Assembly (NCBI RefSeq): GCF_000264995.1
Contig: NW_006767443.1
Location: 869,355-933,354, forward strand
Origin: Punctularia strigosozonata HHB-11173 SS5
Taxonomy: Eukaryota; Basidiomycota; Agaricomycetes; Corticiales; Punctulariaceae
Direction of reading: 5' to 3'
DNA length: 64,000 nt
Shown here: piece after piece, positions 35,523 through 45,738 of the stretch
How positions within the stretch are numbered: position 1 is the stretch's first letter
Layout of the letters: each line of letters opens with the position of its first letter
Notes under the pieces: generated by a model
What the model saw: the letters and a program-made list of their open reading frames with translations, nothing else
What the model was told of the DNA's origin: nothing
Database searches by the model: none
Program-made: the position numbers and the translations under genes

Positions 35523-36236
35523 ATGTCCTCCCTTCCTCAGAAGGACGTGATCCTCGATGTCTACGTTGATCAGGTCGAAGCTATCAAGAAAATGACCCCA
35601 TGGGGCTTCGAAGGCATCTACGTCAAGACGGAGAGAACCGCCGAAAACTGCATGAACCTCTTCTCGCAAGAGTTACCTATTTACAAGGACCACCTCCCAG
35701 TCGATTCCTTCAAAACCTTGGAAACCGCACGGCTACAGTAAGGTATCTACATTGTATAGACTTGTACAGGCAGAACTGAGCCGTTGCTAGAGTGTCAACG
35801 GCACGGAGCTCCCTTTTATCGAATCTGAAAAACGCGCGCCAAGCTAAGGGACAGCCATTCTGGAAGAAACCCATCTTGATTATAACAAAACCTCGCGACG
35901 AAGTCAGAGTGCACCATGAGCTCACGGAAACATTTCGGGAGCTACTGATGGTGAGCCTTCATGCTCGTGGTGAAGATCGACGCTGATTAATAAGGCAGAC
36001 GGCATCGCGCGAAGCAAGGGACCAACACCGCCGAGCAGAGGTGTTTGCTGCTGTAGTCCGTGAAGAAGGCAGGGATAGCTACTATCCTTTTCTTGTTATT
36101 ATCACTTATTTCTCACAGATATGGAACGCAATCACATCGTCACAGAGATGCACGAGAGCCGCAACCGCAACGAAACATCCCAAAGTTCGAATCAGCCTGG
36201 AAACATTGACATTCCATCGAACGAGACTTCGCCGAG
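35523..36236 (+). pseudogene. C3: C-family gene cut short by fusion to A5
   Basis: MSSLPQKDVILDVYVDQVEA starts the first exon. Later exons give LKNARQAKGQPFWKKPILII, TASREARDQHRRAEVF and MERNHIVTEMHESRN, all closely matching C4. After NIDIPSNETSP, near 36236, the sequence abruptly becomes A-family kinase C-lobe, in a frame that does not continue C. One intron donor reads GAAG/GCAGGG where C4 has GAAG/GTAGGT. The C-terminal third of the family is therefore missing. Confidence 0.75.
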
Positions 36237-37547
36237 GGCAAGCAACCGTACCACGACGTCCCGGAAGACAATGTCATGGATTACCTCAAGAAGGGAAAGA
36301 CCCCGTCTTACAATGTCGCCGAACTGACGAATGAGGGGATGGATTCCATGCTTGTGCGCCTGATGCGAGAATCCTGGGAGCTCAATCCTGTATGTCGACA
36401 ATCGATGCAGGCCATCCTTGACAAGGCGGAGGTCCGTCCTGCTGCTCCGTAAGCCTGTCGAAGTGTATCAGACCATGCACATCCTGCTCACCGCGTCTCA
36501 GGGTGGAGCAAGATACGTCTGAGCTGCGAACCCCCTCGGATCAGTTTGATAGCAGAGGCAACCGGGTATTGTTTTATGGTAAGACGATTTCACGAACGGG
36601 TTCGGCTAATCGTTGACATCTCCTGAGCTCGCGCGAAGTTATCGGCATGGGCCAGCACGGATCGGCTGCGGTTGATCCAGGCGTACGAACCGGACGAGCT
36701 GCTACAACTGAAGAAGGAAGATATCATCGCCGTAACGCACGAGTCTCGTGATGGATGGTTCCGAGGACAACGCTTTACACTCCTGGGATGGAGGCACCTT
36801 TGTAAGCCGGACAGGCTGCGCGATCCCCAGTAGGTCATCTATCGTGCTGCCTCATTTTCAGACTGATGCGAACGGCTGTCAGACCGCCCACGAGCAAACT
36901 GAGTAAGGAACCATTACCGTTTGTCTGTACGTATCCTTGACTGCCAAATCACACGTCGCCCACTGACAAGTGTCATGGCCGATTTAGCCCACTTGAAGAG
37001 CTGGTACAAGGACCGTCTGGGTACAACATTTCCCAAAGGAACCACGGTTTCGATCGGATGCTACCCCAGTAAAGACATGGAAAAGGACGGAACCAATGCG
37101 GAAAAGATGATCGGCTCCCTGCTGCAACCGGCAGAGAGCGGCCTCTTTCCCGTGCATTACGCGAAGAAAATGTGCGTACTCGTGGCTCTTGTTGTACCGA
37201 AAAGACTTGTGCTGACGTGCTTCTGGATGCCCTCGTCAGTCTGGGACCGAGGACAACAGAATTACCGGAAGGGATTTTGTACTACAGTAAGCGGAGGTAT
37301 CCCTTATGCGAGATGCTTGGGTTAACTCCTCGCGACAGTGACAGTATGGCACGATTTCGATGGGCGGAATATGCATCCACACGATGCAAAAACGAACCTC
37401 TGGTTTGAGCCAGACGACGTGATTGCGGTTATCGACGCGCCTCCAGATGCCCCTTGGAAAGGCGAGGTGGTAACCCGACAAGGTTCTCACACGCGACCAT
37501 CAGGCTCGTTCATGCGAGAAGCGGTAGAAGCGGAGTTCCTAATATAA
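36237..37547 (+). pseudogene. A5: A-family C-terminal half without kinase N-lobe
   Basis: Begins at the joint with GKQPYHDVPEDNVMDYLKKG, equivalent to the C-lobe of A4 just after its EVYTG. It then continues intact: MRESWELNPVCRQSMQ, SH3-1 (KKEDIIAVTHESRDGWFRGQ), PPTSKLSKEPLPFV, the middle domain to SGLFPVHYAKKM, and the last SH3 (FEPDDVIAVIDAPPDAPWKG), ending at 37547. Everything N-terminal, including glycine loop, HLD and DFG, is absent. If transcribed from the C3 promoter it could at best give a C-protein fragment or, by re-initiation, an SH3-only product. Confidence 0.75.
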
Positions 37548-37774
37548 TGAGCACTACTGACCAACATCTGCACTGTGATCTTCGACTTTCAGAAACAGTG
37601 AATGTAGCATAGAATCATCGTAGCATATTCTGTTCTAGAGAACTAATCTCTCCGACACCCGAGATTCAGAGCGTCGGCACTGGGTTGCTGACGGTGCGTG
37701 TCTGCGGGTAGCCAGTGATGTTGATGATACCATGCGTCGTACGACCCCCGGCACGAACTTCGCAAGAATAGAGC

Positions 37775-37870
37775 CTTCCCGCATGCAAGACAACTTCGCT
37801 GGTTTGAGACGGGCGACGTCACCGAAGCGCCTCCAGATGCCCCGTGGAAAGGCGAAGTTGTAACCGCAAA
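37775..37870 (+). pseudogene. Relic of an A-family final SH3 domain
   Basis: WFETGDVTEAPPDAPWKGEV is read here, a second, internally deleted copy of the SH3-3 core that ends A5 about 230 bp upstream. Confidence 0.7.
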
Positions 37871-38197
37871 CAGTTCACTATCATACTTGAAATTGAGAGA
37901 TTCGTGGACAACGCAGCGTAGGGTTGTAGATGTTGCTATCTAGTGCTCACTATCACAACGGCATCGCCAGTATCGGATCTTAGGTGGCTGACGTTTTGGG
38001 ACCGCGGATAGCGACGAGTTGCAGCTCTACGTCGGCATTACGTTCCAGGCCGTCGGGTGGAATCTTCTCGCACAATGATGACCCAGGGCACGGTGATTTC
38101 CAGATGAGGGTATCCGACGACGGCATTCGAGTGAGTGGTATAGTAAGCGCCAAAGCAAGAAAGCACAGAAAGCAGGTGGGAAATTCAACAATATCGG

Positions 38198-39639
38198 CTA
38201 CGTGGCATCCGGCGGAGGCGTAATGATCTCTGCCTGGGGGTCGGGTTCTGCTGGAACAGAGGGTTGACTGGTGCTCGCCGGGGCCGCTGATCTACGCTGC
38301 ACGTGTGTAGGAGGGATAGGCGATGGTGTCGGGATGGCCGGAGTTCGGGTATAGATGAAGACCACGCGCCGTTTCCAGTGGCCTATAGCGCGATACAAGC
38401 CCAGGATGGGATGTTCGTCTCGAGCAGCGACCCGCGAACGCAGTTTCCAGGACCATGCGGATTTAATAATCTTGTCAAGCCGCTCCATGACCTGTTCCAT
38501 CGTCGGTCGTTTGCTCGGGTCGTCAACCGTCATGTCGTCCATGAGACCTGACAAGAACTCGAATCCGTGGTATTTCTATATCTCGCATAAGCAGCACGAA
38601 GAGTCAAAACGACGGAGAACATAATGCCAACCTGGATGATATACTTCCTAACCCAGTTGCCGAGGTAATACACGTCGACAGGGAAAGGGTCGTACGGGGC
38701 ATCGTAGTCTGCGGCGAACTCGGGAACGGACCTGTCTCCTCCCATAGTAGGGATGGCTGTGGCGGGCCCTTCGGGAGGAAACAGCATTGATAAGCCAAAG
38801 TCTATGAGGTAATACTTCGATGGACGCTGAGTTCGAGTAAAATACTGAGCAGGTTCTTTCAGGTCTTTGGCTTTCGAGGGTTCCGCCGGATGGAATCCGT
38901 CGGGATACATGTTCCTCGGATCGAGCATAATGTTATTGGCAGTGCAATCTCTTTGTGAATACATGAGTTATGTACTTTAGTGTGAAGCAACAACAAATGA
39001 AGCGTACTCACCGATGAGCAATACGATGAGCATGCATGAAATGCAATCCCTGGTGACAACACGTCCGACATGAGCTGCTTGTATGAAGGGGGGGGGGGGA
39101 ATAACCAACATGCCTCGAAGATCTGTTGAATACAGCTTACGACTTCACCGATGGTATCGAACTCGGGGTTTGCGTATTTGCGAAGCAGAGGCATGACTAT
39201 TAACCGGTAATTCTCGCCGGGAACATCCAGTATCTCGTATATCGGAACACAATGGTTGCGAGAGTCAGAGGCAAGTGGCTCACTCCCGAGCTTGATGATA
39301 ACAGCTTCTTCATGCGGATTCACGTCTGGGTATACGCGCTTCAAGGCAACGGGAGTGCCATCGGAAACACGAACAGCGTCCGCAGCGCGAGTATCCTGCA
39401 TTCAGATGTCAGCATAATCCCAAGGTAGGGTAGGACTGATTGCTAACCAGGAATGGGAATGAGTCCTCCTGGTCATAATAGTAAACGTCGCTCTTGCCCC
39501 TCCATGAAGGCACCCAGTCGGGTTTGTACCGATCTCGTAGCTTGTAACCACAGCTGAGCAACCATTCGTATTTGTCGCGCCAAAAAGGCTCTCCAGGGTA
39601 CAGGTCTCCGGCTTCAACATTGATTGTTCTGCCTTCCAT
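38198..39639 (-). CDS. B4: B-family kinase-like protein
   Basis: Starts MEGRTINVEAGDLYPGEPFW with YKLRDRYKPDWVPSWRGK. ADAVRVSDGTPVALKRVYPD, VPIYEILDVPGENYRLIVMP, AHR/DCTANNIMLDPRN, YYLIDFGLSMLFPPEG and DPFPVDVYYLGNWVRKY follow. The last exon is the basic helix and Pro/Ser-rich tail to PPPDAT. All motifs agree with B3. The intron before the HRD exon contains a 12-base G run (39088-39099), which could be a sequencing or stability hot spot but does not touch coding sequence. Divergent from C4. Confidence 0.8.
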
Positions 39640-40231
39640 AGGGGGAAGATACGTGGACGCGAGGGTAGAAAAGAACGGTTCACGAAACCGCATGTTGAAC
39701 AATAACCCGGATGGTGACACGTGGGCTCATCGTGGGATCTTACGTATTACAGTCCCAGGTCAATGCGGAAGCAAATCTTGCGTGACTAAGTACTGTGTTA
39801 CGCGCACCCTCACCTTGTCACGATATAAAATGACTTTCCATGTCAACTGTACGACCTGCGTTTGATTGGCTGTACGTGTCATGCAGGATCGCGTTGTCGC
39901 CACTTTGTTCATCTAGCTCATTCACCCCCAGTGGGTTACTTTCGTAACGAACGGCCGGTGCTGACTCGTTGCGCATCCGCTCCTAGTAGGTGACTCGAGT
40001 ATGAGATTACCCTAACGCCAGAAGGCAAAGGCACATCAACGAGATTGGGGTGACATGCTACGTAATCTATTGATTTGACGGACAGCATAACCCGCGCTGC
40101 AACATTGTTTGGCACTCACGCACCTAACCTTATGGTGGTAAAGAAAGCAATCCGTCTTTGACCCACGGCGTATTACTACCCCGTGAGGCCACCCTTTTGG
40201 CGTCACTCGATTGTCCCCATCCCCTATCACG
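39640..40231. promoter_or_regulatory. Divergent B4/C4 promoter
   Basis: 592 bp. B-type motif GGAAGCAAATCTTGCGTGAC at 39767-39786 is the reverse complement of the B1 motif with one difference. C-type GGACAGCAT is at 40080-40088 and GCAACATTGTTTG at 40099-40111. Confidence 0.6.
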
Positions 40232-41696
40232 ATGAGCAACGGCTCCATACCCTCCCCTCCTCAGAGGGATGTGATTCTAGATGTCTATGATGATCAGGTC
40301 AATGCTATTAAGAAATTGACTCCATGGGGCGCCGCAGGCATCTACATCAAGACAGAGAAAACCGCCGAAAACTGCATGAACCTCTTTTCACAGGAGCTAC
40401 CGCTCTACAAGGATCACCTCTCAGCCGACACGTTTGACGCACTAGAGAAAACAAAACTGCGGTAGGATGCGATGTTTCACAAACTCGTATCAGCAGAGCT
40501 GAGCCGTCGCTAGAGTATCAACGGCACGAGACTCTCTTGTCTCGAAGTTAAAACGTGCGCGTGAAGTCACTGGGGAGCCATTCTGGAAGAAACCCATCCT
40601 GGTTGTAACGAGATCTCGCGACGAAATCCACGCATATCGTGAGCTCACAGAAACGTTTCGGGAGGTGTTGATGGTAAGCCCTCGCCGTTATGGTAAACAT
40701 CAACACTGATCAGTAAGGCAGACGGCATCGCGCGAAGCAAGGGACAAACACCGCCGTGCAGAGGTGTTTGCTGCTGTAGTCCATGAAGAAGGTAGGTACA
40801 GCTACTATCCTTTTCTCGCTATCGTCACTTATCCCTCACAGATATGGAACGCAATCACATCGTCACAGAGATGCACGAGAGCCGTAACCGCAACAAAACA
40901 TCTCAAAGTTCGGATCGGCAGGAAAACATTGACATTCCATCGAATGGGACTTCGCCGACGAGATATGACCTAGCTGCGATTTACAACAGCAAAACAGGGC
41001 AGTACACCGACTGCAACGGGAATCCTTTATTGCACGCGCCCGGAGCAGAACCGGTGAGGAATGGTAAGCTACATCATGGGCAGCACTTCCGTGAAGGCTC
41101 AGGCCTTGCAAGCTATCATTCAGGCATGCAGTCAGCATTTGGCTCGCGAGGAGGCGTTATTGCAGTCCGATACAAAAATGGGTACGTTGTGTGCCCACAC
41201 CATCAGGTGATAAGCCCCATATATTTGGTATAGAGACCGAAGGAGGACGTAGCGTCGCCGATGCCTCGCCGGGAGGAGATCCATCTCATAACGATATGTC
41301 CGCGCTTGAATCTGAGGACCGTGAGTCTGTATTCTACGGTTCTGTGCCGCCGTTTGACATCTGGCGCGATACAGGAGACGATGCAGATTCTATAAGCGGC
41401 GCTGATATCACGCTATCGGATACTGCGACCTATACGAGCTCACTGGCACCAGCAGGTGAAGTAGATCTGCGACCGAACGTTCTGAATGAGCAGGACCGCT
41501 CACTATTAGATTAGACCATGACGCACCTTCTCCCTATCAACCAGAGTTCGAACTTCTCGGAGAGGAGCTCCGGTCACCAACTCCTTTGGACGATGACGGG
41601 CGGGAGCTCCCGGTGATGCTACTCCCGACGAGCCGCCCGACGAGCCCACGTCTGGGTGAGTCAATCAAGAACATGACGTTCGGATTATGGGGGTAG
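40232..41696 (+). CDS. C4: C-family protein of unknown function (fullest copy)
   Basis: The best guide to family C. Exon 1 (MSNGSIPSPPQ) has RDVILDVYDDQVNAIKKLTP and MNLFSQELPLYKDHLSADTF. Exon 2 has LKRAREVTGEPFWKKPILVV and ends at FREVLM. Exon 3 has TASREARDKHRRAEVFAAVV. Exon 4 has MERNHIVTEMHESRNRNKTS and NGTSPTRYDLAAIYNSKTGQ. The rest is acidic and Ser-rich: ESVFYGSVPPFDIWRD, DADSISGADITLS, then, after an intron ending near 41514, DAPSPYQPEFELLGEELRSP and PTPLDDDGREL to a stop at 41694-41696. The exon carrying AQALQAIIQACSQHLAREE near 41095-41150 is matched in C1, but its splice joints are unclear. No known domain or membrane segment; function unknown. Confidence 0.6.
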
Positions 41697-41869
41697 CAGT
41701 ACTCGGAGTTTTGCGTTATCATAGCAATGACCAGTGTTCCCTTGTTTCAAAACATTGGTTACTTCGAGCCCCTGGTCATTGTTATTTGATATGCAAGCGC
41801 AACAAGTGCGCACGAGCTCCGCCGTTTGTCCATTTTACGTCACGAGTAATAACTATTCCCACGCAAGCG

Positions 41870-42250
41870 CTTTGACGCGAGGGCGTTCGCCGTCCAAACG
41901 TATCTTTGCAGGGGTGCCCTTGTTGGTTCCGTGCCCAATGCCCATGGACTGCACGCTCCGGTCCGCACGGACCTCTGGCCGCATTGAAGCTGCCATATCA
42001 GGAAGTCTGGAGTTGCCTCCGTGCACGTTCCCCGATCGTTGCCAACCCAAACAAAATGCTGTCCATCCCAACAAAGCGTTGGTCGCGAAGGTCCCTCGCC
42101 TTTCCTTGCAAGGACAAAGGCTCCCGCAGACTCTTTGGCAGCTCACGTTATCGATGAAGAATCTCAAGTACTGGCAGTTGCAGGCCATGTCCCACCAGAA
42201 CATATTTCAACGTCGACTGATCAGTGAGCTGATTCGAATCTGTGGACACG
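41870..42250 (+). repeat. R segment between C4 and A6, also found between C5 and A7
   Basis: About 380 bp is similar to 47365-47700. Over the core, read as AAISGSLELPPCTFPDRCQ here and AAISGGLDLPLCKFPGRCQ in the other copy, differences fall mostly at third codon positions. Outside the core the frame is not kept. It may be a small coding exon or just the A6/A7 promoter block; it includes the A-type ATGCTGTCC motif at 42053-42064. Confidence 0.5.
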
Positions 42251-42316
42251 CGCATAGCAAACTGACTTTCGTCCAGAACACCGTGCTGGAAGCAAGAGAT
42301 ACCGAGGCATCTGACC

Positions 42317-42673
42317 ATGGCTATCAATCTAACATCAAAAGTCAGGGTCCACGTACGCCTTTCGACTTAGTGACTGAGCGGTTAACTGACACGAGCATGT
42401 AGAAAGATTTAGTGATTGGGTCTGGATCCTTTGGATGGGTATACATCGGGAACTTGGATGACATTCCGGTGGCTGTCAAATGTTCGAAACAACCCGAACA
42501 CCGAGTAAGTCACGTATTGTGAAGTTTGATCGTCTTGCAACACTGACCCTTCCCGTCCATAAGCGCCACACGCGCGAGATAGAGCATTGGACAAAGCTCA
42601 ACCATCCAAACTTTGTACCGTTCTATGGGTATCTGCAGAATGACGCGAGCCTTCCGAAAGATATCGTCACGCC
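42317..42673 (+). pseudogene. A6: 5' fragment of an A-family kinase
   Basis: MAINLTSKVRVH, an intron, then KDLVIGSGSFGWVYIGNLDD and IPVAVKCSKQ, and, after the next intron, RHTREIEHWTKLNHPNFVPF and NDASLPKDIVTP. It is a near copy of A7 to that point, then stops at the boundary of an inserted F-box gene piece. No catalytic loop, C-lobe or SH3 domain remains. Confidence 0.82.
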
Positions 42674-42845
42674 TCATGATACTGTCTCAACGTACAACGT
42701 TGTTACACCGGCTGCACGAAATCTATGGACCGGTGCCCCGACGAGGTCCTGCTCATTATCTTCACCCGCGCATGTACGGACGGAGGCACGACCGGTCGCG
42801 CACTTTCGCTAGTCTCCAACCGCATACATCGCGTCTCCGCAACCG
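42674..42845 (+). repeat. Captured 5' end of the F-box gene
   Basis: 172 bp match the minus strand of 15860-16031 with about four mismatches. The piece contains roughly 50 bp of leader, the start codon and 40 codons, MDRCPDEVLLIIFTRACTDG to IHRVSAT, with one Met-to-Thr change. It joins A6 on the left to B5 on the right. Confidence 0.88.
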
Positions 42846-43409
42846 ACAATTTGCTTCTACGCTTTGCCTTATTACGTAACAAATGGTTCCGAGCGGGTTG
42901 GAATTTCTGCAACGCGGTTGTTGTCCCTTCTCTCGCCCGCTCCATCAAATGCTGCCTGAAATCAATGTCGAAGCTGGCGAGCTGTATCCTGTAGAGGTCC
43001 TATGGGCTGAGAAATACGAATGACTGCTCAGCTGTGGCTACAGGCTCCGGGATCGCTTCAAACCTGACTGGGTGCCTTCATGGAGGGGCAAGGGCGACGA
43101 TGTGCTGTACTGGGAGCAGGAAGATGCACACCCGTTCCAGGTGGGCAGAGTTATAGGCTACTGTCAAGCCAGTCTACTAGACCACTTCCTCAGGATAGTC
43201 GCGTCGCGGACGCCGTTCGTGTGTCTGACAACACACCGGTTGCCCTGAAAAGGATCTTCCCAGACAAGAACCCCCAGGAAGAGGACATCATCATCAAGCT
43301 CGGAAGCGACCCCCTAGCATCTGATTCTCATAACCGTTGTGTTCCCATTTACGAGATACTCTCTGTTTCGGATGAGGACTACAAGCTCATAGTCATGCCC
43401 TTGCTTTGA
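42846..43409 (+). pseudogene. B5: truncated B-family kinase
   Basis: Upstream sequence and N-terminus resemble B1 (shared GCTTTGCCTTATTACGTAAC). The frame MLPEINVEAGELYPVEVLW meets TGA at 43021-43023 where B1 has Trp. The second exon reads ADAVRVSDNTPVALKRIFPD and LSVSDEDYKLIVMPLL, then ends at 43409. The catalytic loop, DFG and tail are missing. It converges on B6. Confidence 0.8.
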
Positions 43410-43728
43410 TTATTTCCAAATAAGCATATCTATCTATTATCCATTACTATCTGAGCCGACATCAGAGCTTACCACCGACTTACTGACGGAGTGGAGCCGC
43501 GGATAGCGACGAGGTGCAGCTCGAGCTTCATCGCAGGCAACGGAGACTTCTCTCGCCAATGTTGACCCAGGATACATAATATGCCGACGACGGTAGGTAG
43601 GTAGTATTATCTGGCGCGGTTCCAATACAGGAATAACCGGTTCGTGAGGCCTCACGGTATTCAACGACAGGAGACATGCGACGAAGCAAGAAAGCACAGA
43701 AATCAGATGGCAAAAACAACGATGTCGG

Positions 43729-45173
43729 CTATGTGGCATCCGGCGGAGGCACACTAGGCTCCGCCTCGGGGACGGTTTCTGCTGGAACAGAAGGTTTAGT
43801 GATGCTCGCCGAGCCTGGTGGCAGCGGTCTGCGCTGCACATAGGTAGGAGAAATAGGCGGAGGAGTCGGGATGGCCGGAGTTCGAGTGAAGATAAAGACC
43901 ACACGCCGTTTCCAGTGTCCTATCGCGCGATATAAGCCCATGATGGGGTGTTCGTCGCGAGCTACGACCCGAGAACGCATTTTCCAGGAACCTGCGGATG
44001 TCACAATCTTGTCAAGTCGTTCCATGACCTGGTCCATTGTCGGCCGTTTGCTCGGGTCGACGAGCGTCATATCGTCCGTGAGGCTTGATAGGAACTCAAA
44101 CCCGTGGTACTTCTGTAACCGATATCAGCAACGGCGTGACCCGCGGCGACGGAGAGTAACGCTGAATGCTCACCTTGATGATGTACTCCCGAACCCAGTT
44201 GCCAAGGTAGTACACGTCGACAGGGAAAGGGTCATAGTCGGCATCGTAGTCGGCGGCGAATTCGGGAACGGTTCTATCGCCTCCCCTGGTGGGAAAGGCG
44301 ATCGCGGGCTCCCCAGGAGGGTACAGCTGTGACAAGCCGAAGTCTATGAGGTAATACCTTGATGGACGCTGCGTTCGAGTGAAGTAACGGGCTGGTGCTT
44401 TTCCGTCTCCGGATTTCTCGGGTCTGGCTGGATGGAACGAAGCGGGGTACATATCCCTGGGATCGAGCATGATATTGTTGACGGTGCAATCCCTGAATGA
44501 ACGAAATCATGATGTAATTCACGCAAGGATAGCGATTGAACTTCACCCACCGATGAGCTATGCGATTGATGTGCATGAAACGCAATCCCTAACGGCAGCT
44601 GTATCAATAATTCATTGAAAGAGTGACATAGGATAATAGGGCTCGCCTCGAATATCTGTTGGATGCAGCTCACAACTTCACCGATGGTGTCCCACTTGGG
44701 ATCCTCGTACTCGCGTAGCAAGGGCATGACAATGAGCCGTAAGTCCTCTCCGGGGACTTCCATGATCTCGTATATCGGAACACAATGATTGCGTGGGTCG
44801 GAAACAAATGGTTCACTGTTGAGCATAATGATGATATCTTCTTCCTGGGGGTTCACGGTCGGGCGAAATCTTTTGAGAGCGACAGGAGTGCCATCGGATA
44901 CACGAACAGCATCTGCGACACGGGAGTCCTGTAGGGGTATGTCAGCATTCCACCAATCATGCGCAATGTGTTCCTGACCTGGAAAGTAAACGAGTCTTCT
45001 TGCTTATACCAGACGACGTCGCTTTTGCCCCTCCATGAAGGCACCCAGTCCGGCTTGTAACGATCTCGAAGTCTATATCCAGAGTCGAGCAACCATTCGT
45101 ACTTGTCTCTCCAAAATAGCTCTCCAGAGTAAAGCTCTCCAGCTTCGACATTCGTTCTTCGTCGTCCTTGCAT
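43729..45173 (-). CDS. B6: B-family kinase-like protein
   Basis: Starts MQGRRRTNVEAGELYSGELF with YRLRDRYKPDWVPSWRGK. TPVALKRF-type lysine, VPIYEIMEVPGEDLRLIVMP, HR/DCTVNNIMLDPRDMYPAS, YYLIDFGLSQLYPPGEP, GGDRTVPEFAADYDADYDPF and VDVYYLGNWVREY are present. The tail is RRVVFIFTRTPAIPTPPPIS to PPPDAT. The HRD is again split between exons (IAHR / DCT). No break found. Divergent from C5; its 3' side faces B5. Confidence 0.8.
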
Positions 45174-45738
45174 TAGGGAGAGGACAAGGGTCTACGCAAA
45201 ATCGCGGCACGTTTGACGCGTGGGAACACAGAAGCAAATATGGTGCGACTTGGTAACTCTTGATTTTACGTAACTGTCAATGCAACGGAGCGTGGGATTG
45301 CGGAAGCAAATATATGGTGCGACTTGTAAGCCGAACCATGCTGATACGAGGGCACCTCCCGTTGAGCCCTCATCATGTATACATATCAAACTCACAAGAT
45401 GACTATGAGAAGCAAGTTCCGAAGACTGCCAATGCTCACTTCGAAGCTGACTAGTAAATCGTGTTCGTTCAAAGTCACACCACGGAAAGCGCGGGAGAGG
45501 CAACGTCTATGAATTGCCGTAATCGAGTGATTTATCTGAGATGTCACGCACCCTATTGTTCCACGGACAGCATGTGTATTTAACGTTTCAAAACTTTTTT
45601 GCGCTGCAACATTGTCTGGATTCTTCGCAATCAATGTAAAAGGAGTAATTGCCAACCTATCTTTAGCTGGCTCGATACGGCTTATATTGCTCCTCGTGGC
45701 AGAGCTTTGGCGCCTGCCTTCGTCTGTCTCTGCCCTAC
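45174..45738. promoter_or_regulatory. Divergent B6/C5 promoter
   Basis: 565 bp. B-type GAAGCAAATA occurs twice (45231-45240, and GGAAGCAAATA at 45302-45312). C-type GGACAGCAT is at 45565-45573 and GCAACATTGTCTG at about 45606-45618. Confidence 0.55.
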
